DNA of 64,000 bases from NCBI RefSeq assembly GCF_040066175.1, contig NZ_JBEAAM010000003.1, positions 1 to 64,000 on the forward strand. The letters are read 5' to 3'. The DNA comes from Solimonas sp040066175 (GTDB lineage: Bacteria; Pseudomonadota; Gammaproteobacteria; Nevskiales; Nevskiaceae). Of the stretch, positions 9,260 to 18,400 are shown piece after piece (positions within the stretch are counted from its first letter, which is position 1; every line of letters begins with the position of its first letter). A model generated the notes under the pieces. It was not told the origin of the DNA. It saw nothing but the letters and a program-made list of their open reading frames with translations, and ran no database searches. The position numbers were made by a program, and so were the translations under genes.

Positions 9260-11079
9260 GACCAGTGCGCCGCTCCGAGCAGGCCGACCACGCCGATCGC
9301 CATCGCCGCCGCGTACCAGCGCAGCCGCCCGGTCTGCAGCTTCAGCGACGCGCGGTGCAGGGCCATCAGGCTACGCGCGACCTGGTCATAGCCTTGATCG
9401 ACGGCATCGGCACGATTGATGCGCGCCAGGGCATACAGCGGGCGCACGAACAGGCGGTCGTACAGCGCATCGAAGCCCCAGCCGCTGCGCGCCAGCGCGC
9501 GCCAAGGCGTCTCCACCGGCGCCGCCGCTGCGCCGTGTCCGTACCAACGCCACGCCAGGAGGATGCCACCGATTCCCGCCACGATCGCGAGAATCTCCGG
9601 CCAGTGGCTCGCCGGTTCCTGCGGATTCGCCGGCAGCACCGCGGACAGCGGCTGCACGATCAGTCCGCCGGCCACCGACAGCAGCATCAGCACGACCAGC
9701 GGCACGCGCATGCGCCAGCCGTCCTCGTCGTGCGCATGGCCGCGGGCGGCGCCGAAGAACACGATGAACACCAGGCGGAAGGTGTACAGCCCGGTCAGGA
9801 AGGCGCAGGCTGTACCCATCCCCCACCAGACCCGATGGCCGCTCGACCAGGCGCCGGCGAGGATCGCCTCCTTGCTCCAGAACCCGGCGGTGACGATCGG
9901 CAGCGCCGCCAGCGCCGCGCCGCCGACGACGAAACTCCAGAACGCCAGCGGCAGGGTCCTGCGCAGGCCACCCATGCGGAAGATGTCCTGCTCGTGGTGG
10001 CAGGCGAGGATCACGCTGCCGGAGGCGAGGAACAGCAGCGCCTTGAAGAAGGCGTGGGTCATCAGGTGGAAGATCGCCGCCTGCCAGGCGCCGGCGCCCA
10101 GCGCCATGAACATGTAGCCGATCTGCGACATCGTCGAATACGCCAGTACGCGCTTGATGTCGGACTGCGCCAGGGCCGCGCCGCCGGCGAGCAGCAGCGT
10201 CAGCGCGCCGATCCAGCCGACCACGGCCAGCGCATCCGGCGCCAGCAGGTACAGGCCGTTGAGGCGGGCGACGAGGTACACGCCGGCGGTGACCATCGTC
10301 GCTGCGTGGATCAGCGCGGAGACCGGCGTCGGGCCGGCCATCGCGTCCGGCAGCCAGGTCTGCAGTGGCAGCTGCGCCGACTTGCCGACGGCGCCGCCGA
10401 GAATCAGCAGCGCGATCAGCGTCGGCGTCGTCGAGCCGGTGGCCCAGGCCTGCGGCGCGCTGGCGAGGATCACGGCGATGTCGAGCGTGTGCAGCTCGCG
10501 GTACAGCAGGAACAGCCCGATCGCCAGCGCCGTGTCGCCGACACGCGTCGTGATGAAGGCCTTGCGCGCCGCCGCGCCGTTGGCCGGATCCTCGTTCCAG
10601 AAACCGATCAGCAGGTAGGAACACAGGCCGACACCCTCCCAGCCGAGATACAACAGCAGCAGGTTGTCGCCCAGCACCAGCAGCAGCATCATCGCGACGA
10701 ACAGGTTCATGTACGCGAAGAACTGCCGGTAGCGCGGATCGTCGCGCATGTAGCCCGAGGCGTAGGCGTGGATCAGCGCACCGACGCCGGTGATCACGCC
10801 GAGCATCGTCAGCGACAGGCCGTCCAGGTACAGCGCGATGCGCGGCGTGAAGCTTTCCAGCTGCACCCAGTTCCACAGCAGCTGCGTGTACGGCTGCGGG
10901 TCCTGCGCCCAGTGCCAGGCGAGCAGCGCCGTCACGCCCGCGGCGCCGGCCACCGAACCGATGCCCAGCAGCGTCACCAGCGCGCGGGGGACATTCGTCC
11001 ACAGCAGCAGGATCGCTGCACTCACCAGCGGCAGCAGGACCACCCAGTGAAGGATCGGCTGCTCGAGCGCAGTGGTCAT
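9256..11079 (-). CDS. nuoL: NADH-quinone oxidoreductase subunit L
   Basis: Distal antiporter-like subunit of 607 residues with the long lateral helix at the C-terminus. Characteristic stretches are YLGWEGVGLCSYLLIGFW (conserved Glu), KSAQLPLQTWLPDAMAGPTPVSALIHAATMV (conserved Lys and His) and THAFFKALLFLASG (second Lys). The ATG at 11077-11079 overlaps the nuoK stop (ATGA) and gives the typical start MTTALEQPILHWVVLLPL. Confidence 0.97.
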   Translation of the reverse strand: MTTALEQPILHWVVLLPLVSAAILLLWTNVPRALVTLLGIGSVAGAAGVTALLAWHWAQDPQPYTQLLWNWVQLESFTPRIALYLDGLSLTMLGVITGVGALIHAYASGYMRDDPRYRQFFAYMNLFVAMMLLLVLGDNLLLLYLGWEGVGLCSYLLIGFWNEDPANGAAARKAFITTRVGDTALAIGLFLLYRELHTLDIAVILASAPQAWATGSTTPTLIALLILGGAVGKSAQLPLQTWLPDAMAGPTPVSALIHAATMVTAGVYLVARLNGLYLLAPDALAVVGWIGALTLLLAGGAALAQSDIKRVLAYSTMSQIGYMFMALGAGAWQAAIFHLMTHAFFKALLFLASGSVILACHHEQDIFRMGGLRRTLPLAFWSFVVGGAALAALPIVTAGFWSKEAILAGAWSSGHRVWWGMGTACAFLTGLYTFRLVFIVFFGAARGHAHDEDGWRMRVPLVVLMLLSVAGGLIVQPLSAVLPANPQEPASHWPEILAIVAGIGGILLAWRWYGHGAAAAPVETPWRALARSGWGFDALYDRLFVRPLYALARINRADAVDQGYDQVARSLMALHRASLKLQTGRLRWYAAAMAIGVVGLLGAAHWS

Positions 11080-11384
11080 GCCTTCATCCCGCTGAGCGCG
11101 TCCGGATCGAGCGACCGGAAGCGGATGTGGATCTGCAGCAGCAGCGCCAGCCCGACCGCGACCTCGGCCGCCGCCAGCGTCAGTACCAGCACGAACATCA
11201 CCTGTCCGTCCGGCTGCGCCCAGCGGCTGCCACCGACGACGAAGGCCAGGCCCGCGGCATTGAGCATGATCTCCAGGCACATCAGCGAGAACAGCAGGCC
11301 GCGCCGCACCAGCAGACCGGCCAGGCCCAGCGCGAACAGCGCCGCGCAGACACCCAGGGCATGGGCCAACGGCACGGCGTTCAT
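11076..11384 (-). CDS. nuoK: NADH-quinone oxidoreductase subunit K
   Basis: Small three-helix membrane subunit of 102 residues, standard length. The conserved glutamates used in proton transfer lie in LFSLMCLEIMLNAAGLAF and LAAAEVAVGLALL. The ATG at 11382-11384 overlaps the nuoJ stop as ATGA. Confidence 0.96.
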   Translation of the reverse strand: MNAVPLAHALGVCAALFALGLAGLLVRRGLLFSLMCLEIMLNAAGLAFVVGGSRWAQPDGQVMFVLVLTLAAAEVAVGLALLLQIHIRFRSLDPDALSGMKA

Positions 11385-11887
11385 GAGCCGCTGCTCCGTG
11401 GCGGCTCGCGGCGGCCGAGGTGGTAGGCGGACACCAGGCCCGCGAGCAGCAGCATCGAGCCCAGTTCGACCGCCAGCAGATACGGACCGAACAACAGGAT
11501 GCCGACCGCCTTGGCCCCCACTTCCGCCGTGGACATCGGCGCCGTCTGGCCGAGCACGCCGGCGAGCAGCTGCACCAGCAGCAGACCGGCGAGCAGGCCC
11601 GGCCCGATCCAGTAGCGCGGGCGCAGCCACTGCCGTTCCTGCTCGGCGACCCCCGGCCCCAGATTGAGCAGCATCACGACGAACACGAACAGCACGACGA
11701 TCGCACCGGCATAGACGATGATTTCCAGCATCGCCGCGAACGGCGCACCCAGCGCCAGCATCACGCCGGCGGCCCCGAGCAGCGAGACGATCAGGTACAG
11801 CAGCGCATGCACCGGATGCGCGCGCGTGATGGCCAGCAGCGTGGCCGCCAGCGCCACGGCCGAAGCGCCGTAGAAGAGCGCACTCAC
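11381..11887 (-). CDS. nuoJ: NADH-quinone oxidoreductase subunit J
   Basis: Five-helix membrane subunit of 168 residues. The conserved pi-bulge helix region is seen as EIIVYAGAIVVLFVFVVMLLNL. The likely start is GTG at 11885-11887, with GGAG as Shine-Dalgarno five bases before it. Every other junction in this part of the operon is an ATGA or GTGA overlap, but nuoJ is separated from nuoI by 440 bases containing an inserted element (11900-12322). Removing exactly that element fuses the upstream ATG at 12331 in frame to nuoJ (MKASGARVSALFYG), so that ATG may be its original start. Confidence 0.95.
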   Translation of the reverse strand: MSALFYGASAVALAATLLAITRAHPVHALLYLIVSLLGAAGVMLALGAPFAAMLEIIVYAGAIVVLFVFVVMLLNLGPGVAEQERQWLRPRYWIGPGLLAGLLLVQLLAGVLGQTAPMSTAEVGAKAVGILLFGPYLLAVELGSMLLLAGLVSAYHLGRREPPRSSGS

Positions 11888-11899
11888 GCGCGCTCCGGA

Positions 11900-12322
11900 G
11901 TTTCCAGTTTCCAGTTTCCAGTCACGGCATTACCTCAGTGAGGTGATCAGGCCATTCAGGAGTCGTGCGACTTCCGCCGACAGCTCAAAGAACTGGTCGC
12001 GATGCGCCTGAGTCACGAAGCCCATCGACGATGCCAGATACATCTGTGTCTCGATTTCAAACAGCGAGCCTCTCGCGTTTCCAAGAAACTGTTTGAACTC
12101 GCCCTTGGTCACCCGCCCTTGACCCTCGGCAATGTTGCTCGGGATCGACGTCGCGGCTCGTCTTAACTGCGCGGTCAACCCGAACCTCTCGTCAGAAGGA
12201 AAAGCCTCGCTCAATGAGTAGCAAAGCCGCGCCAGTTCCATGGCCTTTTGCCACGCCACCAGCTTTTCGTAGCGAGCGCCTGCGGCGCTCGTACTGGACA
12301 CTGGAAACTGGAAACTGGAAAC
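11900..12322. mobile_element. 423-bp four-helix-bundle element with heptamer terminal inverted repeats
   Basis: The ends are perfect 23-base inverted repeats. The left end (11900-11922) is three TTTCCAG heptamers with flanking g and t; the right end (12300-12322) is three CTGGAAA heptamers, preceded by a fourth imperfect one (CTGGACA, 12294-12300). The interior is visibly lower in GC than its neighbours and carries a single gene. The length is 141 codons, so the insertion did not shift frame. No target duplication was seen. It looks like a non-autonomous mobile unit; no transposase is present. Confidence 0.7.
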
Positions 12323-12331
12323 CGCCTTCAT
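11930..12331 (-). CDS. Four-helix-bundle protein (S23/IVS family)
   Basis: A 133-residue protein of the four-helix-bundle family first met in intervening sequences of 23S rRNA genes and related to Avd proteins; biochemical role unknown. Family marks are YEKLVAWQKAMELA near the start, GLTAQLRRAATSIPSNIAEGQGR (residues 51-73) and the EIETQMYLA helix. As read here it starts at ATG 12329-12331, overlapping the nuoI stop. Residues 4-13 (VSSFQFPVSS) are then the translated terminal repeat; a GTG at 12299-12301 inside the element is an alternative start. It interrupts the nuo operon between nuoI and nuoJ, and its base composition differs from its neighbours. Confidence 0.85.
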   Translation of the reverse strand: MKAVSSFQFPVSSTSAAGARYEKLVAWQKAMELARLCYSLSEAFPSDERFGLTAQLRRAATSIPSNIAEGQGRVTKGEFKQFLGNARGSLFEIETQMYLASSMGFVTQAHRDQFFELSAEVARLLNGLITSLR

Positions 12332-12954
12332 GGCATCAAACTCCGCGGATCCACCGGCGGCTCCTCGTTCTGCGCGGCGCCCTTGGGCTTGCCGGCGATC
12401 GCCAGGCCCGCGACCTTGTAGAAGCTGTAGCCCGGCACCTTGCCCTGGCCGGAAATCAGCAGGTGCTCCTTCTCATAGACCATGTTGCGGCGGTCGTACT
12501 CGGCCATCTCGAAATCCGGCGTGAGCTGGATCGCGTAGGTCGGGCAGGCTTCCTCGCACATGCCGCAGTAGATGCAGCGCGAGAAGTTGATGCGGAACCA
12601 TTCCGGATACCAGCGTCCGTCCTCCTTCTCGCCCTTCTGCAGCGCGATGCAGGCGACCGGACAGGCGACCGCGCACAGGTTGCAGGCGACGCAGCGCTCC
12701 TCGCCGTCCGGGTCGCGCGTCAGCACGATGCGGCCGCGGTAGCGCGGCGGCAGGTAGGGCTTCTGCTCCGGATACTCGATCGTCGCCTTGCGCGCGAACA
12801 GGTGCCGGAACACGCGCCACAGCGACAGGCATTGCGTGGCGAAACCCTCGACGAGCAGGCGCAGACCGCCGTGATCGCGCGTTGCGCTGCTGACGTCCTT
12901 GCCGACGAAGTCGATCTTCGGTGGCTGCGGCTTGCCGCCCGGGGATGCGCTCAT
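12328..12954 (-). CDS. nuoI: NADH-quinone oxidoreductase subunit I
   Basis: Peripheral-arm subunit of 208 residues binding two [4Fe-4S] clusters (N6a, N6b) that lead electrons toward N2. Both ferredoxin motifs are complete: C88, C91, C94, C98 and C127, C130, C133, C137. A hydrophilic N-terminal extension of about 35 residues precedes the amphipathic membrane-contact region. The ATG at 12952-12954 overlaps the nuoH stop (ATGA). Its own stop overlaps the ATG used by the inserted four-helix-bundle gene. Confidence 0.97.
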   Translation of the reverse strand: MSASPGGKPQPPKIDFVGKDVSSATRDHGGLRLLVEGFATQCLSLWRVFRHLFARKATIEYPEQKPYLPPRYRGRIVLTRDPDGEERCVACNLCAVACPVACIALQKGEKEDGRWYPEWFRINFSRCIYCGMCEEACPTYAIQLTPDFEMAEYDRRNMVYEKEHLLISGQGKVPGYSFYKVAGLAIAGKPKGAAQNEEPPVDPRSLMP

Positions 12955-13931
12955 GCGCCGGCCCTCCACAGCACGACGGCGCCGGTCACCGCCACGTTGA
13001 GCAGCGCGAGCGGCAGCAGCACCAGCCAGCCGAAGCGCATCAGCTGGTCGTAGCGCGGCCGCGGGATCGCCGCGCGCAGCAGCACGAAGAACAGGATGAA
13101 CACGCCAGTCTTGACGACGAACCAGACCAGCGGCATGAACGCCCAGCCCATGATCGTCAGGCCCCAGTCCGGTCCGAGCCAGCCGCCGAAGTAGAACGTG
13201 GTCAGCAGGGCCGAGACGAGGATCACCGCGACGTACTCGCCGACGAAGAACATGCCGAACTTCATACCCGAGTACTCGGTGTGGAAGCCGGCGGTCAGCT
13301 CGTGCTCGGCCTCGGGCAGATCCAGCGGCAGGCGGTGGGTCTCGGCCAGACCCGCGATCATGAACAGCACGAAACCCAGCGCCTGCGGGACGATGAACCA
13401 GCCATGCTGCTGCGCCAGCACGATGTCCTGCAGGCTGAACGAACCGGCCTGGATCACGACACCGAGCAGCGCCAGGCCCATGAACACCTCGTAGCTGATC
13501 GACTGCGCGCTGGCGCGGATCGCGCCGAGCAGGGCGTACTTGTTGTTCGACGCCCAGCCGCCGAGCATCACCGAATACACCGCCAGCGAGGTCATGCCGA
13601 GCACGAACAGCACGCCGACGTTCCAGTCGCCAGCGATGGAGATGCCCGGCGCGATCGGCACGACGGCAAACGCCAGCAGGATCGTCACCATGACGATCGC
13701 CGGCGCGATCACGAACACGGGGCGGTCGGCGAAGTCCGGCACCCAGTCGTGCTTGGTGAAGATCTTGATCATGTCGGCGACGACCTGGCCCAGGCCGAGG
13801 AACCACACGCGGTTCGGCCCCCAGCGGTCCTGCCACAGGCCGAGCATGCGGCGCTCGACCCAGATCAGCAGCGCCGCGGTGACGACCACGACGAGCAGGA
13901 TCGCGACGGTGATCAGCGATTGCGGGATCAC
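12951..13931 (-). CDS. nuoH: NADH-quinone oxidoreductase subunit H
   Basis: Membrane subunit of 326 residues that forms most of the quinone chamber at the junction of the two arms. Typical stretches are WVERRMLGLWQDRWGPNRVW near the N-terminus, the AETHRLPLDLPEAEHELTAG loop rich in acidic residues, and RAAIPRPRYDQLMRFGW at the end. The start is GTG (13929-13931), overlapping the nuoG stop as GTGA. Confidence 0.96.
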   Translation of the reverse strand: MIPQSLITVAILLVVVVTAALLIWVERRMLGLWQDRWGPNRVWFLGLGQVVADMIKIFTKHDWVPDFADRPVFVIAPAIVMVTILLAFAVVPIAPGISIAGDWNVGVLFVLGMTSLAVYSVMLGGWASNNKYALLGAIRASAQSISYEVFMGLALLGVVIQAGSFSLQDIVLAQQHGWFIVPQALGFVLFMIAGLAETHRLPLDLPEAEHELTAGFHTEYSGMKFGMFFVGEYVAVILVSALLTTFYFGGWLGPDWGLTIMGWAFMPLVWFVVKTGVFILFFVLLRAAIPRPRYDQLMRFGWLVLLPLALLNVAVTGAVVLWRAGA

Positions 13932-16639
13932 GGATCCGCTCCCCGCAGCTGCAGCACCGTGCCCGCGGCGAAGACCGGCACGCCGGGCAGGCCACGCGGC
14001 ACACCGGCGACGTCCGCGGCCATCGCCGCGCTGACGCGCAGCCGCGCCTGCCAGGTCTGGCCGTCGGCCTGCACCTGCACGAACGCGCCCGCCGCAAGGC
14101 CGACGCGATCCGCTGTCTGCGGGTGCAGCAGGACATAGGGTTCGGGCACCCGGCTGGCGATGGCCGGACCGCGCGCGGACAGTTCCTCCGACCCGAACAG
14201 CTCGTGCAGCCACACCGTCTCCAGCAGGACTGGCGCGCGGAACGCCGGCCGGTCGTAGCTCTCGACCGCAGACCCCGGCTCGATCAGGCGCACGCCCGGA
14301 TCGCCGCCGCGCAGGGGGCCACCGATCTCCTGCTGGAACTTGTTGACCGACTGGTTCGAGTTCCAGCGCGGGTACCAGAAGATCGGAATCTCGGCGGACG
14401 GCACGCCGCTGCGTGCGCCCTCCATCGAGAACGCCAGCGGCGTGTCGGCGTCCTGCGGCGGTCGCGGCTCGTGGATGTCGCGCCCCGCGTTCATCGCCGT
14501 GCGTCCGCTGTAGCGATGCGGCTGGCGCGGGATGCGATTGCCATGGATGCGGAATGCGGCCGAAGGCGCGGCATCGACGATGCGCGCCAGGCGCGGGTCG
14601 GACGCGGCGCAGGCCGCCGTCAGCGCGTCGAAGTTCGCGCCCAGATCCTTGCCGAGCCGCGGCGCGAGCTGCTGCAGCCAGCGCCAGGACGCGCGGATGT
14701 CCGCATCCTGCGCGACGAAGACCTGGAAATAGCGTTGCGCGCGACCCTCGTAATTCACCAGCGTACCGTCGGCTTCGGCGAAGCTGCCGGCCGGCAGCAC
14801 GAGATCCGCCGCGGCCGTGGTCGGCGACGCCAGAACGTCGAGCACGGCCAGATGCCGCACCCGGTCCAGCGCCGCCTTCAGGCGCGGTGCCGGCACCTGG
14901 CGGAACAGGTTGTTCTCCAGCACGAGCAGCGTATCGACCTCGCCCGCCTCGATGCGGGCCAGCGCCGCATCGAGTCCCGCGCCACCGAGCAGCGCGGTGC
15001 CGAGGCTGTTGCACTCGGCCGGGAGCAGCGCGATCGACGGCGCGCGCCCGGCCCTGGCCAGCGCAGCACACAGATTCGCCGCCTCCTGCAGCAGCGCCGC
15101 AGAACCGGCCGACGTCCCGCCGACGATCAGCGGGCGCTGCGCCTTCTTCAGCGACTCGGCGATGTCATGGGCGAGATGGATCGCGTCGTCGTCGAGGTCC
15201 GGCGCGCGCGGCTGCGTGTAGTCGAGCAGATGCACGACCTCCTGCGCGAGCCGTGCGAGATCCTGCGGCGCGCCGCGGAAGACGCGGCGCGCGATGCCGT
15301 CGAGGCCGGTGGCGTGTGCGCTGAGGATGAACAGCGGGCTGCGCAGATCCTGCGCGAGCAGCCGCACGGAATGGTCCTGCCAGCGCGGCACGTTGGCTGC
15401 GTCGGCGGCGGCAAACGCCGCCTGCCGCGTCGCCTGACGCAGCGCCAGCGCCAGGCGCGCGCCGGTCGCGAGCAGGTCCTCGCCGAGCACCAGCACGGCA
15501 TCGGCCTGCTCGGCATCGTGCAGCGAGGCGATGCGCGCCGGACCGCGCTGCAGGATCTCGATCGCCAGATCGTCGAGCGCGGCGTCCATGCTGCCGCGAT
15601 GGAAACGGTCGGCGCCCACGATCGCACGCAGCGCGTGATTGGCTTCCAGCGACGCGCGCGGCGAGCCGATGCCGAGCGTGCGGCCGCCCCGGATCCACTG
15701 CGCGAGCTGCTCCAGCGCCGCATCGGCGGTGACAACGGACGCCGGTGCATCGCGGTCGGCGCGCAGCAGCGGTTGCCGCGGCCGGTCGTCGGCGTTGACG
15801 TACTGATAGCCGTAGCGTCCGCGGTCGCAGAGGAAATAGCCGTTGAGTGCACCGTGGTAGCGGTTCTCGACGCGCTTGAGCCGGCCGTAGCGCTCGCCCG
15901 GCATGATGTTGCAGCCGACCGCGCAGTGATGGCAGACGCTGGGCGCCTGCTGCAGGTCCCACTTGCGCGTGTACGACTCGCCGTAGGTCTTGTCGGTGAA
16001 CACGCCGGTGGGACAGACCTCGACGAGGTTGCCGGCGAACGGGCTGTCCAGCGTGCCGTCCGCGGCGCGGCCGAAATAGACGTGGTGGTGCGCACCGAAG
16101 ACATTGAGGTCCTCGCCGCCGGCATATTCGCGGTAGAAGCGCACGCAGCGGTAGCAGGCGATGCAGCGATTCATCTCGTGGCCGACGAAGGCGCCGAGGT
16201 CCTGGTTCAGATGCGTGCGCTTGGTGTAGCGGTAGCGGCGATACGCATGGCCGGCCATCAGCGTCATGTCCTGCAGATGGCACTGGCCGCCCTCCTCGCA
16301 GACCGGACAGTCGTGCGGGTGGTTGGTCATCAGGAACTCGATGACACCTTCGCGCATCTCGACCGCGTCGGCGTGCGCCAGCGACACGCGCGTCTTGTCG
16401 GTGCAGGGCGTCATGCAGGCCATGACGACGCGGCCCTGCGCGTCGTTCTCGTCGCGGAACTGCGTGACCGCGCACTGCCGGCACGCACCGACGCTGCCCA
16501 GCGCCGGGTGCCAGCAGAAGTACGGCAGGTCGTAGCCCAGTTCCAGCGCCACTTCCAGCAGGTTGCGCGACGGATCGACGACATGCGCCTTGCCGTCGAT
16601 GTGGATCGTCGCCGACGGCGGCTTGCGCGACGCGGTCAC
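13928..16639 (-). CDS. nuoG: NADH-quinone oxidoreductase subunit G
   Basis: Large peripheral-arm subunit of 903 residues, close to the E. coli length. The N-terminal [2Fe-2S] domain shows CWHPALGSVGACRQC. The His-ligated N5 cluster region is HPHDCPVCEEGGQC, followed by [4Fe-4S] cysteines in NRCIACYRCVRFYREYAGG and a molybdopterin-oxidoreductase-like domain without molybdenum. The start is GTG (16637-16639), overlapping the nuoF stop (GTGA). Confidence 0.96.
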   Translation of the reverse strand: MTASRKPPSATIHIDGKAHVVDPSRNLLEVALELGYDLPYFCWHPALGSVGACRQCAVTQFRDENDAQGRVVMACMTPCTDKTRVSLAHADAVEMREGVIEFLMTNHPHDCPVCEEGGQCHLQDMTLMAGHAYRRYRYTKRTHLNQDLGAFVGHEMNRCIACYRCVRFYREYAGGEDLNVFGAHHHVYFGRAADGTLDSPFAGNLVEVCPTGVFTDKTYGESYTRKWDLQQAPSVCHHCAVGCNIMPGERYGRLKRVENRYHGALNGYFLCDRGRYGYQYVNADDRPRQPLLRADRDAPASVVTADAALEQLAQWIRGGRTLGIGSPRASLEANHALRAIVGADRFHRGSMDAALDDLAIEILQRGPARIASLHDAEQADAVLVLGEDLLATGARLALALRQATRQAAFAAADAANVPRWQDHSVRLLAQDLRSPLFILSAHATGLDGIARRVFRGAPQDLARLAQEVVHLLDYTQPRAPDLDDDAIHLAHDIAESLKKAQRPLIVGGTSAGSAALLQEAANLCAALARAGRAPSIALLPAECNSLGTALLGGAGLDAALARIEAGEVDTLLVLENNLFRQVPAPRLKAALDRVRHLAVLDVLASPTTAAADLVLPAGSFAEADGTLVNYEGRAQRYFQVFVAQDADIRASWRWLQQLAPRLGKDLGANFDALTAACAASDPRLARIVDAAPSAAFRIHGNRIPRQPHRYSGRTAMNAGRDIHEPRPPQDADTPLAFSMEGARSGVPSAEIPIFWYPRWNSNQSVNKFQQEIGGPLRGGDPGVRLIEPGSAVESYDRPAFRAPVLLETVWLHELFGSEELSARGPAIASRVPEPYVLLHPQTADRVGLAAGAFVQVQADGQTWQARLRVSAAMAADVAGVPRGLPGVPVFAAGTVLQLRGADP

Positions 16640-17928
16640 GACGCCTGCTCCGGCCGCGCCCGGATGCCGCGCTCGAAGTCGGCGCGGAAGTGCTTGAGCG
16701 CGGACTGCAGCGGCTCCATCGCTCCCGGTGCGTGCGCGCAGAAGGTGCGGCCGGGACCGAGCAGGCGCGTCATCTGCCGCAGGATGTCCAGATCGCCGGC
16801 CTGTCCCTGCCCGCGTTCGAGTCCGGCGAGTATCTTCTCGGCCCACGGCAGGCCGTCGCGGCAGGGCGTGCACCAGCCGCAGGACTCGCGCGCGAAGAAC
16901 ATCTGCAGGTTGCGCAGCATGCCGACGACGTCGGTCTGGTCATCGAGTACGATCATCTGGCCGGTGCCCATGCGCGAGCCGGCCCTGGCGACCGAGTCGA
17001 AATCCATCGGCAGGTCGAGATGCTCGGCAGTGAGAAAGTCGGTGCTGGCACCGCCCGGCAGGAACCCCCTGAGCTTGAGCCCTTCGCGCATGCCCCCGGC
17101 ATGCTCGTCGAGAATCTCGCGCACCGTCGTGCCCATCGGCAGTTCCCAGGTGCCGGGGCGCCGCACCTTGCCGGAGGCGCCATAGAGCTTGGTGCCGCCG
17201 TCCTTGCACTTCGACAGGCCGCGAAACCAGTCCGCACCGTAGTGCACGATGTGCGCGACGTTGCACAGCGTCTCGATGTTGTTGACCACCGTGGGCTTGC
17301 CGAACAGGCCGGCCGTCGCCGGAAACGGCGGCTTGGCGCGCGGCACCGCGCGCTTGCCTTCGAGCGAGCTGATCAGCGCGGTCTCCTCGCCGCAGATGTA
17401 GCGGCCGGCGCTGGTGTGCAGATAGAGGTCGAAGGAGAACTCGGAGCCGAGGATGTTGCGCCCGAGCAGATGGCGCGCGTAACACTCCTTGATCGCCGCC
17501 TGCAGGCGCTCGGCCGCCAGCACGTACTCGGCGCGCAGGAACACGTAGCCGATGCTCGCGCCGATCGCGTAGCCGCCGATGGTGATGCCCTCGATGAACT
17601 GCAGCGGATCGTTTTCCAGCAGCAGCCGGTCCTTGAAGGTGCCCGGCTCCATCTCGTCGCCGTTGGCGACGATGTACTTCTGCTTGGGCGCGTCCGGCCC
17701 CATCGGCACCAGTCCCCACTTGACGCCGGTCGGGAAGCCGGCGCCGCCGCGGCCACGCAGTCCGGCGGTCTTGACCTGGCCGGTGACGTCCTGCGGCGCC
17801 ATCTTCAGCGCCGCGCGCAGGCCCTGGTAGCCGCCGTGGCGCTCGTAATCCGCCAGGCCGTAGGGCGGATGCCCCGGCCGGATGCGGTCGGTCAGCGGCT
17901 TGTCGGGGGGCGCGGTGCGGGCGGTCAT
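16636..17928 (-). CDS. nuoF: NADH-quinone oxidoreductase subunit F
   Basis: NADH-oxidising subunit of 430 residues with FMN and the N3 [4Fe-4S] cluster. The glycine-rich NADH/FMN region GLRGRGGAGFPTGVKWG lies near residues 46-62, AGRYICGEETALISSLEG near 175, and the cluster cysteines in ESCGWCTPCRDG near 348. The ATG at 17926-17928 overlaps the nuoE stop (ATGA). Confidence 0.97.
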   Translation of the reverse strand: MTARTAPPDKPLTDRIRPGHPPYGLADYERHGGYQGLRAALKMAPQDVTGQVKTAGLRGRGGAGFPTGVKWGLVPMGPDAPKQKYIVANGDEMEPGTFKDRLLLENDPLQFIEGITIGGYAIGASIGYVFLRAEYVLAAERLQAAIKECYARHLLGRNILGSEFSFDLYLHTSAGRYICGEETALISSLEGKRAVPRAKPPFPATAGLFGKPTVVNNIETLCNVAHIVHYGADWFRGLSKCKDGGTKLYGASGKVRRPGTWELPMGTTVREILDEHAGGMREGLKLRGFLPGGASTDFLTAEHLDLPMDFDSVARAGSRMGTGQMIVLDDQTDVVGMLRNLQMFFARESCGWCTPCRDGLPWAEKILAGLERGQGQAGDLDILRQMTRLLGPGRTFCAHAPGAMEPLQSALKHFRADFERGIRARPEQAS

Positions 17929-18398
17929 CGATAGCGCTCCAGGATCGAGTCGAGCCGTGCGGCGTCCACCGATTCGAGATCGCGGTGCGTGTCGGGCCCG
18001 ATCATCATCGCCGGCGCGCGATCGCAGGTGCCCAGGCAGCAGATCGGCAGCAGCGTGAAACGGCCGTCGGCGGTGGTCTGGCCATAGCCGATGCCCAGGC
18101 GCGCCTTCAGCAGATCGGTCAGGCGCGGCTGGCCGAGCATCCAGCACGACACCGAGTCGCAGACGTGGATCACGTGGCGGCCCACCGGCCTGCGGTAGAT
18201 CAGGTTGTAGAAGCTCGCCACCGCATCCACGGTCGCCGGCGTCGATCCGAGCTTGTCGGCGATGTCGGCAACGGCCTCGTCGCTGACCCAGCCGCGGTGT
18301 TTCTGCACGATCTTCAATGCCTCGATCGTGGCCGCGGCGGGCTGCTCGTAGTGAGACAGCTCGTGCTCGATCTCGGCGATTTCTTCCTTGCTGAGCAT
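17925..18398 (-). CDS. nuoE: NADH-quinone oxidoreductase subunit E
   Basis: Thioredoxin-fold [2Fe-2S] (N1a) subunit of 157 residues, usual length. Cluster cysteines are C80 and C85 (CDSVSC) and C121 and C125 (CLGTC). It pairs with NuoF and starts 2 bases after the nuoCD stop. Confidence 0.96.
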   Translation of the reverse strand: MLSKEEIAEIEHELSHYEQPAAATIEALKIVQKHRGWVSDEAVADIADKLGSTPATVDAVASFYNLIYRRPVGRHVIHVCDSVSCWMLGQPRLTDLLKARLGIGYGQTTADGRFTLLPICCLGTCDRAPAMMIGPDTHRDLESVDAARLDSILERYR

Positions 18399-18400
18399 GG

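Noticed and set aside
11930..12331. Four-helix-bundle gene as part of a diversity-generating retroelement (Avd)
   Set aside because: No reverse transcriptase, template or variable repeat is present; the gene is alone between inverted repeats.
14123..17185. Very long open frame (about 1020 codons) antisense to nuoG/nuoF, and similar long antisense frames at 26-2044, 4680-6197 and 9265-11667
   Set aside because: They are rich in Arg/His/Gln/Asp and lie exactly opposite well-recognised genes; this is the usual high-GC antisense artefact.
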